From Spirochaetaceae bacterium (lineage in GTDB: Bacteria; Spirochaetota; Spirochaetia; DSM-27196; SKKC01): 20,158 nt of DNA. The DNA lies in contig PWGF01000399.1 of assembly GCA_003554375.1 (NCBI GenBank), positions 1 through 20,158 on the forward strand, given 5' to 3'. Of the stretch, positions 7,030 to 13,610 are shown one piece after another. The first letter of the stretch is position 1; each line of letters begins with the position of its first letter. Position numbers and translations under genes: made by a program. Under the pieces are notes generated by a model, which saw only the letters and a list, made by a program, of their open reading frames with translations, did no database searches and was not told where the DNA came from.

Positions 7030-8262
7030 ATGAAGAGTTTTCTGATACGCAGCATCGGCGGGATAATCATGCTGGCGGTCCTCCGCGCAGCAGCAGCGGC
7101 AATCCCACCACTCAACAATGCATTTGTCCGGTACCTTGGCGTTGCTGAAGAGATAGCACCAACCATCAGCGGCACTATTCTGGCTCTGGGCTACATCTTC
7201 GCCGTCATCGGTCCGTTGGTAGCAGGCCCCATCTCGGATGCAAAAGGCTCGACAAAGACCTTTCTCGGCGGTGGGTTGCTGTTTGTCGTGTTCTACGCTC
7301 TGTGGACCTACGCTCCCACGCACGAGCTCCTCTATCTCTACCGAGTCGTGCTGGCGCTCGGTACCGGCCTCGTGTTCATAGGAATCCAGAAGTTCCTTTA
7401 CCAGGGAGCTCCGGAAGGCAAGAAAGGAATGGGCATGGGGTTCTACGGCATCGGCTTCGGCGTAGGCGCTGCGGTCGGCCCAATGCTTGCCTCTCTGGTA
7501 GTCCCCGCCTTCGGCATCGTGCAGGCCTACTATGTACTAGCGCTTGCTGGTCTGGTAGCGATAGTCATCGGGTTCGTGAGTGTGCAAATCGTGAGGCGGA
7601 TGGAAGGCGGCCTTGAAGACGAGGGAGGAAAGGTCCAAAGCGAAAAGGAGGAGAAACCGTCGTTCTTCAAGGTTATGGTCAGTCAGCCCGCAGCCGTATA
7701 CCTTGTGGTACTCGTAGGTATTTTCGTGGGAGTAAACAACGCTGCCGTCTTTGCCAATGTGGATGACCTTGGCGTAAGCATGGGCTGGGAGGTTGGAAGA
7801 GGCACGATGGGAGTCGCCATTTTTGCTGTCTTCTCCTTCGCCATGCCCCTCGGAGGCCATCTGGGAGACCGCTTTGGATCCGACAAAGCAATCTTGCTCG
7901 GTGCCATTTTTCTGACCGTTGGTTTCGGAGGTTTAGCGCTTATTGCAAACCCGATTATGATATATCCGCTCATGGCCATAGCAGGAATCGGCGGCATATT
8001 CTTCACACCGAACAGCCAAGCACTCATCGGGAGCTATGCGTCGCAGAAGCTCAAGGGGACCTTGCTCAGCTATCTTCAGGGAGCCACAGGCCTCGGAAGC
8101 GCGATAGGAGCAACAGTGGGCGGATACTTGCATTCGGCCTTCACCGTCCGTACCACATTCACCATGGTGCTCATCGCAGGGATCCTGGCCGTCGTAGCAG
8201 GGATCTTCCTTATTATCAGGAGAAGCCGCGACGCACGTGCCGCGGTAGCTTCGGAAGCCTAA
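7030..8262 (+). CDS. MFS transporter (12-TM), last gene of the PhlACB-like operon
   Basis: A 410-residue major facilitator transporter with two sets of six hydrophobic helices separated by a charged central loop (RRMEGGLEDEGGKVQSEKEE). Motif A variants follow TM2 (GPISDAKGSTK) and TM8 (GGHLGDRFGSDK). The start is fixed by a strong ribosome site (AAGGAGGTCGGGTC before the ATG). It shares orientation with the three acyltransferase-like genes but follows a 178-base gap, so it may be cotranscribed at a different level. It is clearly a different MFS branch from the one at 2633-3862: motifs and loops do not align. Two different permeases around one small enzyme set suggest separate handling of substrate and product. 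Specificity cannot be read from the sequence. Confidence 0.9.
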   Translation: MKSFLIRSIGGIIMLAVLRAAAAAIPPLNNAFVRYLGVAEEIAPTISGTILALGYIFAVIGPLVAGPISDAKGSTKTFLGGGLLFVVFYALWTYAPTHELLYLYRVVLALGTGLVFIGIQKFLYQGAPEGKKGMGMGFYGIGFGVGAAVGPMLASLVVPAFGIVQAYYVLALAGLVAIVIGFVSVQIVRRMEGGLEDEGGKVQSEKEEKPSFFKVMVSQPAAVYLVVLVGIFVGVNNAAVFANVDDLGVSMGWEVGRGTMGVAIFAVFSFAMPLGGHLGDRFGSDKAILLGAIFLTVGFGGLALIANPIMIYPLMAIAGIGGIFFTPNSQALIGSYASQKLKGTLLSYLQGATGLGSAIGATVGGYLHSAFTVRTTFTMVLIAGILAVVAGIFLIIRRSRDARAAVASEA

Positions 8263-8569
8263 CGAAGCGGAGGGGGGAGGAGGATCCGCCGGCCGAGCGG
8301 CGAGCATCAGCGCCGAACCTCCGCCCCGTGTACACACGAGCTGAGTGTCTCCCGGTCCTCGTGCGTTCTTGGCGTGGGAGCCTGGAGACACCAGCCGCCC
8401 TTTTGCTTCTGCTATTCCAGTAGTACGACCATGTTAAACTGTGGGAGGAGCTGAGCTGCTGCGATGCGCAAATGCGTGGCTATTCAAAGGTCGCCGTTAC
8501 TCCCACCGCGCCTTCTTTCGGCAAGGTTTCCGTTCTGCCCGTCCACGCTGCTCGGGGCGATAATTTAGG

Positions 8570-8598
8570 TTCATAGATCACGTCAATGCTCTTATAAT
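8570..8598 (+). promoter_or_regulatory. Candidate promoter of the outer-envelope lipoprotein gene
   Basis: A perfect -10 TATAAT (8593-8598) lies 17 bases after TTCATA (8570-8575, 3 of 6 to TTGACA). Transcription would start near 8605, giving a leader of about 105 bases before the ATG at 8710. A second -10-like TACAAT at 8625-8630 could be an alternative start. Confidence 0.4.
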
Positions 8599-8671
8599 CT
8601 CCTGTTGCGTCACACATTCTATGGTACAATGAGGTTTCAAGCTGGTTCCAAGAAGGGTGCAAGCACCTATC

Positions 8672-8692
8672 CCGACGGGTACAGACCGTCGG
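8672..8692 (+). promoter_or_regulatory. Leader hairpin just before the ribosome site of the gene at 8710
   Basis: CCGACGG (8672-8678) pairs perfectly with CCGTCGG (8686-8692) around a 7-base loop. It ends a few bases before the GGAGG ribosome site (about 8697-8701). A smaller GGTG-CAAG-CACC hairpin lies just upstream. Such stems next to a ribosome site can protect mRNA or tune translation; no known riboswitch class is recognised. Confidence 0.35.
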
Positions 8693-8709
8693 AGACGGAG
8701 GCAAATGCG

Positions 8710-9375
8710 ATGATCAGAGAACGCTCTCTTGTCCTCAAGTCCCTCCCTATTCTTGCAGCAGCCATAGCCGTTTCGGGATGTCTCTCTTTCGGTTCCTACT
8801 ACGGGCCCGAGACCGTACCCCCCGGCTCAACCGAAGTCGGCACCGGTACGGTGCTCGCCTATGTCCCCGAAGCGGGGAACGAAGATCCGTCGATCGTTCC
8901 GCTCGAGACGGCCTTCCTCGTTCGCCACGGAATAACTGAGAACGCGGATCTCGGAGCGAGGGCGTGGGCTTTGCCTCAGGCATTGCCGGCCGGGGAGGTA
9001 GGGTTCTGGGGCTTCTACGGCGATGCTCGGTATCGGCTGTACGACGGCCCGGTTATGGTAACCGGCGCTGTCGGAGCGTCGGCAATGAGGGTGGACCTCG
9101 TGACGATATTCGGTGTCTATCCCTCCCTTCTCGTCGGCACCGAGAGCCTCTACGGGGGCACCCGGCTCATGTACGCCACCGGGCGCGCGGACGAGGTCGA
9201 TGCGGCGGACCAACAGCCGTTATTCACCGATCCGGCGATCGGGCTTGTTGCCGGAGCCAGCGTGGGCCGCAGGTTCATGGTACGGCCGGAGGTCAGCTTC
9301 TACCTCTTTCCCGGGGCGGAAGAGGTGTTCATCGCGCCCGCGGTGTCGTTCCACTACCGCTTCGGCGACGGGTGA
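8710..9375 (+). CDS. Predicted outer-envelope lipoprotein, beta-rich
   Basis: A 221-residue protein from the ATG at 8710, chosen because GGAGG lies 8 bases upstream and the protein then begins with a lipoprotein signal peptide: MIRERSLVLK, a hydrophobic core and lipobox AVSGC (Cys24). The mature part is rich in alternating Gly/Tyr/Phe strands (GFWGFYGDARYRLYDG, SLLVGTESLYGGTRLMYATG, FMVRPEVSFYLFPG) and ends in FHYRFGDG, a beta-barrel-like pattern. It therefore looks like an envelope protein, perhaps a small lipid-anchored barrel. No named family recognised. Its last 22 bases overlap the end of the convergent gene at 9354. Confidence 0.8.
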   Translation: MIRERSLVLKSLPILAAAIAVSGCLSFGSYYGPETVPPGSTEVGTGTVLAYVPEAGNEDPSIVPLETAFLVRHGITENADLGARAWALPQALPAGEVGFWGFYGDARYRLYDGPVMVTGAVGASAMRVDLVTIFGVYPSLLVGTESLYGGTRLMYATGRADEVDAADQQPLFTDPAIGLVAGASVGRRFMVRPEVSFYLFPGAEEVFIAPAVSFHYRFGDG

Positions 9376-9728
9376 GGAAGCAGAAGCTCGGTTTTCCGAC
9401 CGATCGCGAGGTTCAGCGGCGCAATCAGAACGGTGAAAAGCGGCGTACGGAGGAGCGCAATCGAGTCGAACAGCAGAAAGCCCGTTCGCCGGAACATTGC
9501 GCCGAGGCCCACGCTCGTGAACGACCAGGAGCCGGTGGTAGGCGTGATGTTCTCGATCGCAAGCAGAAAAGCTACCAGGTACACCAGACCAATCGTGATT
9601 ACGAGCCGCCGGTACGAGCCGCTCGCAAGAAGCTCCCGAATCACCGGGAGCGTACCGCGGATGCCGGGGCCTTCCCCGCTCTGCGAGGTGGCGTATTCCT
9701 CCGTTATCTGATCAAGCGCATTGCTCAT
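9354..9728 (-). CDS. Short two-helix membrane protein coupled to the DUF3179 gene
   Basis: A 124-residue protein whose ATG overlaps the stop of the DUF3179 reading frame (ATGA at 9728-9725), a classic sign of translational coupling. It has an acidic soluble N-terminus, one clear hydrophobic helix (about 41-58, RLVITIGLVYLVAFLLAI) and a second hydrophobic segment (about 83-110, GFLLFDSIALLRTPLFTVLIAPLNLAIG), then a short basic/proline tail. The abrupt end, overlapping the neighbouring convergent gene, leaves open that it is a shortened version of a longer membrane protein. No function can be assigned; it may membrane-anchor or assist the DUF3179 protein. Confidence 0.6.
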   Translation of the reverse strand: MSNALDQITEEYATSQSGEGPGIRGTLPVIRELLASGSYRRLVITIGLVYLVAFLLAIENITPTTGSWSFTSVGLGAMFRRTGFLLFDSIALLRTPLFTVLIAPLNLAIGRKTELLLPHPSPKR

Positions 9729-10910
9729 GGATGCTCGCTCTCCGGGTAAAAGGCGTTCCAGGCGAAGAAGAACGCGTCGATCGCAATCACCCGCTTGAGC
9801 GGGAGCTCATCCGGCGCATACCGTTCTCCGGGCTCTTCGCCCACAACAATTCCGTCCTCATACGTAAAGGAGTGCGTGGTATCCGCGCCGTCGTCCGCCT
9901 TCCGGTACATGTGAGCCGTGTCCAGGTCCGGATCGTAGACGGCCAAGAACTGCTCCGTCTCCTGAATCCCAGCATCGCGAAGCTCCTCCAGCACGAAGTA
10001 GCCCGCGGCCTCCGCGGTCCGACCGCCCACCACCATTTCCTTAGGGTGATGCCGATCGTCCTCCGCCATAAGGCTGAACATGACTGAGTCGCCCTCGTAG
10101 TATCCGCCAATCGGATTGTACGGATCCGTACGGATCGCGCCCGTAGTCGCGCACGTGGCCGGTGTCAGTGCTCAGCACCTCCGTTTCAGGATGGAGCGAG
10201 CGCCACCTCTCCCACGTCGTCCAGAAGAGCTCGACCTCATCGAGGGTCTCGCCCTCGCGCTCGCCGGCAATCGCGGTAGCGCTGATCTGCGGCCACAGGG
10301 AGCCCGTATCCCGGTCGTACATGACGAGATTGCTGTTGATAAGCCGCCCGGAGACACCTAGCGTCGTGCTCCCGGTCTTGTACCCTTGCGCGGTCGCGGT
10401 CAGAGGGCAGTAGGTGATCGCCAGGTTCTCACCCCCGACCTCGTGGTTCACAATCTCGTGGACGACGAGGATAGCGTGGGGGTAGGCTCGAACTGCGCCA
10501 TTGTGCGCCAGCCCTACCACTTTGTCTCCCGGATCCAGGTCCGCTTCTTCGGCCTCCAGAAACTGGGGCTCGTCGATTGATGGGATGCCATCCGGGGGTG
10601 GCCCGCCGGACATCATGTTCGAGCGCAACTCGTCCGGCCCATGGTGCTTCACGAGCTCGCGCTCGCCGGTGCGCAACGCGCCTTCTCCAGTCGTCAGGCC
10701 GGAGATCGCGGGTCCACCCGGATCGCTCTCGTCCAACGGTGTCTGTTCCAATGCCGGGTCAGGTTCCCCGGCGGGCTCCGCTTCGGGCGGCTCCTGCTCC
10801 TGCCGGCCTCCAGCCAGCGCAATCGCCCTGCCGAGGCCCAGCGCCCCCATTACGACGAGCGCTGTTCTGACCAGGCCGGCCTTTCCTGTCGTTCCGGTAA
10901 TCCTTTTCAT
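9725..10910 (-). pseudogene. DUF3179 secreted protein, frameshifted
   Basis: The ATG at 10910 begins a signal peptide (MKRITGTTGKAGLVRTALVVMGALGLG...), then a Pro/Glu-rich linker and a DUF3179 domain: DGIPSIDEPQFLEAEEADLDPGD, VVGLAHNGAVRAYPHAILVVHEIVNHE, ITYCPLTATAQGY, GRLINSNLVMYDRDTGSLWPQ and TEVLSTDTGHVRDYGRDPYG. Just after GRDPYGS the frame goes out of phase and stops at about 10041. The family continues in another frame, YNPIGGYYEGDSVMFSL ... KEMVVG ... FFFAWNAFYPESEHP, ending at 9725. Dropping one base near 10121 restores a continuous protein of about 394 residues. The break lies in a repeated, palindromic GTACGGATCC stretch. DUF3179 function is unknown; the conserved CPLT motif may bind a ligand. 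A sequencing or assembly error could also explain the shift. Confidence 0.8.
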
Positions 10911-10916
10911 ACGTAT

Positions 10917-10945
10917 ATTGTACTTACAACTATTAGTATAGGCAA
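10917..10945 (-). promoter_or_regulatory. Promoter abutting the DUF3179 start codon (leaderless candidate)
   Basis: On the minus strand, -35 TTGCCT (10945-10940), a 17-base spacer and -10 TACAAT (10922-10917) are followed by ATACGT and then the ATG at 10910. Transcription would begin at the A of the ATG. No Shine-Dalgarno sequence exists upstream of this start, which fits a leaderless message. Confidence 0.5.
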
Positions 10946-11015
10946 CTCAGGTGCCATCGGTCGCAAAGGGCCTCCCACACGGCATCGTGAGAGTCGCAGA
11001 GCGGAAACAGAATGG

Positions 11016-11048
11016 AGCTTCCGGAAGCCCGATCCAGCTCCGGAAGCT
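11016..11048 (-). terminator. Inverted repeat after the DUF438/hemerythrin gene
   Basis: AGCTTCCGG (11016-11024) and CCGGAAGCT (11040-11048) form a perfect 9-bp stem with a 15-base loop, 25 bases past the stop codon at 11073. A moderately T-rich stretch (CATTCTGTTTCC on the minus strand) follows. This separates the operon from the DUF3179 gene, which has its own promoter. The poor T-run limits confidence. Confidence 0.45.
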
Positions 11049-11072
11049 TTCAACCGGGATCGTCCACAGGGT

Positions 11073-12362
11073 TCAGTCCGGCGTCCGGTCGTTTCCCGGC
11101 TCTCCGTAGGAAAGGATGCGTTGCTCTCCCTCGAGCGAACGTGCTTCGGTTAGGTCTTGTGTGACTTCGACCGTCCCGAGATACTCCCCTTCTTCAGAGC
11201 GAACCGCAAAATACTGGATGAGGATAAACCGGTCTCCCATCTGGATCCAAAACGGCGCTCGATCCTGCCGGCCGTTACGAAAGTCATCGAGGATCTGCTC
11301 AACAACGTGCACGCTCGAAGGCGGATGGCACATTCGCACATCCCGTCCCAGAATTGCCCGGGTTCGATCGAAGACCCGCTCTTTTGTCTGTGAGAAATAG
11401 CGCACCTTGTCCTCGGCATCAACGAAAGTGAGGTCTACCGGAAGCGTCTCAAGAATAGCGCGGAGCTCCTCCGGCCGGAGGGCACCGCTCGGCAACCGAA
11501 CCTCGCTTCCGGCGGAAACCGCGGCAGCGGGAGCTGCTTCCTTGCCCTCGGGCTTCCATTCGTCTTGCGGGTCGTAGAGGCAGTAACCGATCTCAGGCGT
11601 CTGCTGGTAGATCTCCCACCATTCGTGCTCGTTGAGCGTATCAAGGGCCATCGGAAAGAGGATCTCCTCCTCCTTCGTAATCATCTCGTCGAGCATGTCG
11701 ACTGCCGGGATAATCGAGCGCTTCACGGCTTCGCGCAACTCCGAAACCTGTGGAGAGGCCGGCAGGCTGGTAATCGCACGAACGGCCGTCTTGAGTAGGT
11801 CGCGGACTTCGTCGTGCTTTCCCCACATAACCTTCGGCGGGCCGGTGATGCCGTAACGCTCGAGATACGGGAAAAGGAGATTCTCTTTCCGGCTGTAGTG
11901 TTTTCCCACATCACTGAGCTTCTGCAAGCCCCCATGAATCTGCTCGCGTAGTGTTGCGAGATCTTCCGCCGGCTGCGAACCCGCGTCGCCCTCCTGCACT
12001 CCGGATGCACCTATCGCTTGAAACGTGCGACGAAGCTCGTTGATCGTCACGCGCAGCGCGGCGTTCTCCCCACGGAACGTATCGACCGGATGCCCCGCTG
12101 GAACCTCCTGTCCCTCAGGCTCCTCAATTTGACCATGCAAAACCCGCGCGTGAATGTCGCACAGCCGCTGGATCTCCTCCTGGGGGACCCCCTCGGACAT
12201 AAGCTCTTGCTCGACCTCCACGACTTCGCGGTAGGGGATACGGTCCAGCACCGAAATCAACCGCTTGCGAACCTGTTCCGGCGCCTCCCCTCGATGGAGC
12301 TGCAAAATCAGGTGCTTGAGCACCTCCTTCCGTTTTTCGGCGTTCTCAAGAAGCTCACTCAT
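11073..12362 (-). CDS. DUF438 + hemerythrin-like + PAS domain protein
   Basis: A 429-residue soluble protein with three recognisable parts. An N-terminal DUF438 segment (about 1-75, KRKEVLKHLILQLHRGE ... VEQELMSEGVPQEEIQRLCDIH). A hemerythrin-like helical bundle (about 90-255) with candidate metal ligands in HGGLQKLSDVGKHYSRKENLLFPYLE (His143, His155, Glu160), MWGKHDEV (His183) and EEEILFPMALDTLNEHEW (Glu232, His246). A PAS-like domain (about 298-410, ILETLPVDLTFVDAEDKVRYFSQTKERVF ... GRDVRMCHPPSSVHVVEQIL). Proteins of this architecture are thought to sense oxygen, nitric oxide or redox state; the PAS part contains a CHPP motif common to this group. The start follows GAGGAG by about 9 bases. 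It lies 23 bases downstream of the patatin gene and is probably cotranscribed with it. Confidence 0.88.
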   Translation of the reverse strand: MSELLENAEKRKEVLKHLILQLHRGEAPEQVRKRLISVLDRIPYREVVEVEQELMSEGVPQEEIQRLCDIHARVLHGQIEEPEGQEVPAGHPVDTFRGENAALRVTINELRRTFQAIGASGVQEGDAGSQPAEDLATLREQIHGGLQKLSDVGKHYSRKENLLFPYLERYGITGPPKVMWGKHDEVRDLLKTAVRAITSLPASPQVSELREAVKRSIIPAVDMLDEMITKEEEILFPMALDTLNEHEWWEIYQQTPEIGYCLYDPQDEWKPEGKEAAPAAAVSAGSEVRLPSGALRPEELRAILETLPVDLTFVDAEDKVRYFSQTKERVFDRTRAILGRDVRMCHPPSSVHVVEQILDDFRNGRQDRAPFWIQMGDRFILIQYFAVRSEEGEYLGTVEVTQDLTEARSLEGEQRILSYGEPGNDRTPD

Positions 12363-12385
12363 AACGCTCGTCTCCTCAGGTTATG

Positions 12386-13378
12386 TTACAGTCGTCGTGA
12401 CACCCGTTCAAGCATCGCATCATGCTCAGAGATAAAGGACCCGGCGGTAGCGGCGAGCCGTTCGATGTTCTCCGGGCTCGCGTCGTCCATCTCGGGGCGC
12501 TCGCCCTCGAACCTGCCGTTGACCCGGTAGTACCGCACGCCCGGAAGCTTGTTGAGCTGATAGTCGACGGACTCGGTCTGACCTGCCGAAATGATGCCGA
12601 ACAGCGGCGCCCCGCGCATCGGGCTCACCCAGTCGACGAAGCCCCACGACTCCAGGTCGTCCCGGGTAAGGTGTCGAGAGGGCCGTCCGGTGCCAAGGCT
12701 CAGAATCTCGTAACGCCACGCCCATGGGTAGAGCTTCCGCGCCTCGATGTACGCACACATGGCCGGATTGTTCGCGTACACGGCCCCGTCGACCATGCAG
12801 TAGTCGTTTCCGGAACTCCCGCAGGCTGTGATGACCGCCGGCTCGAAGTAGCTCGGCGCGGCGGCGGTTGCTTTGGCGACATCGCTCATCAGGAAGTTCT
12901 CATCGTCGGCACGCCCGGCTCGCTTCTTAAATAAGTACGGCGTGTTCCGCTCCACGTCGAAGCTCGTGATCAAAAGGTCGCTCAACGCATCTTGCAGCGT
13001 CATATCCGCTAAGACCGGCCCCAGAAAGCTCTCCAAGTTTTCGAGCGCGTACTTCTCTTGGAAAGCATGGCTCATAGTATGGAGAAGCTTGAACTTCCAC
13101 TGGGGAAAGATGCGAGTTCCCTCCTCGCGGTACATCCGAACGATCTCGTCGATCGAGAGTGCGGGCTCTCCGGACTCGGGCTTCGGGACGGTCAACCCAA
13201 GCGCAATGAGCCCTCCGGTGCTCGTGCCGGCAATGAGGTCGAAACAGGCGTGGAGCGGCCGCTCACGGCCGGCGCGGCGCATCCGCTCCTTGACGTTCTG
13301 CAAAACCATCGCGGGGATGAGCCCGCGGATTCCCCCGCCGTCAATGCTCAGTACTCGTACAGTTCGAAACGGCCACAT
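12386..13378 (-). CDS. Patatin-like phospholipase
   Basis: A 330-residue patatin-family lipid acyl hydrolase. The ATG at 13378 is preferred over upstream alternative starts because GGGAGG lies 5 bases before it and the conserved fold starts at once. The oxyanion-hole motif DGGGIRG (13-19), the nucleophile elbow GTSTGG (Ser53) and the catalytic aspartate motif DGAVYANNP (Asp197) are all intact, so the enzyme should be active on phospholipid or acyl-ester substrates. There is no signal peptide or membrane helix; it is probably cytosolic and membrane-associated. The short single-domain form also resembles anti-phage effectors of the CapV type, but no nucleotide cyclase lies nearby, so a housekeeping or stress lipase is more likely. 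It is the first gene of a probable two-gene unit with the DUF438/hemerythrin protein. Confidence 0.9.
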   Translation of the reverse strand: MWPFRTVRVLSIDGGGIRGLIPAMVLQNVKERMRRAGRERPLHACFDLIAGTSTGGLIALGLTVPKPESGEPALSIDEIVRMYREEGTRIFPQWKFKLLHTMSHAFQEKYALENLESFLGPVLADMTLQDALSDLLITSFDVERNTPYLFKKRAGRADDENFLMSDVAKATAAAPSYFEPAVITACGSSGNDYCMVDGAVYANNPAMCAYIEARKLYPWAWRYEILSLGTGRPSRHLTRDDLESWGFVDWVSPMRGAPLFGIISAGQTESVDYQLNKLPGVRYYRVNGRFEGERPEMDDASPENIERLAATAGSFISEHDAMLERVSRRL

Positions 13379-13610
13379 AAAGCCTCCCAAGCCTCCGTCC
13401 GGAGACGGCGGCGAATTGCGTGCCGGAACTGTCCCCTTGGTCGCCCCGGGCACACGCGTCAGCGCATCGACAGCCTACACGTGGTTCGCCACCCGATGCA
13501 AAACTGCCTCTGCCCTGCCCCTGTCAGCCGTTCAAGGACTCGAACGTTCGTAAACGCTCTCTGATCACTTGTTTTGACAGTCAGCCGCAGATGCAATACG
13601 CTGACACCAT
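13379..13610. other. Divergent intergenic region between patatin and DHH genes
   Basis: This gap holds the ribosome site of the patatin gene at its left end and a promoter-like element against the DHH start at its right end. A perfect 10-base palindrome CGAACGTTCG lies at about 13540-13550; it resembles half-sites of the Gram-positive SOS box but lacks the spacer, so I do not call it LexA. Promoter elements for the minus-strand gene are not clear. Confidence 0.4.
13574..13602 (+). promoter_or_regulatory. Promoter abutting the DHH start codon (leaderless candidate)
   Basis: A perfect -35 TTGACA (13574-13579), a 17-base spacer and a weak -10 TACGCT (13597-13602) place the transcription start at about 13609, two bases before the ATG at 13611. 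No Shine-Dalgarno sequence precedes this ATG. The weak -10 (3 of 6) is the doubtful part. Confidence 0.4.

Larger units (their letters stand above)
8263..8709. other. Intergenic region with inverted repeat and promoter-like elements
   Basis: About 450 bases without a credible gene. It contains a perfect 8-bp inverted repeat, GTGTCTCC at 8345-8352 and GGAGACAC at 8384-8391 with a 31-base spacer, possibly part of a transcription end or a protein-binding site; the CTTTTGC just after it is a weak T-run. A promoter-like element and a leader hairpin before the gene at 8710 are listed separately. The base composition also changes here, from moderate GC on the left to high GC on the right. Confidence 0.5.

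Noticed and set aside
12386..13378. Patatin gene as a CBASS (CapV) anti-phage effector
   Set aside because: No CD-NTase, Cap2/Cap3 or other defence gene is nearby; the partner is a DUF438/hemerythrin protein.
13540..13550. CGAACGTTCG palindrome as a LexA/SOS box
   Set aside because: The Gram-positive SOS box needs a 4-base spacer between GAAC and GTTC; here the half-sites touch.
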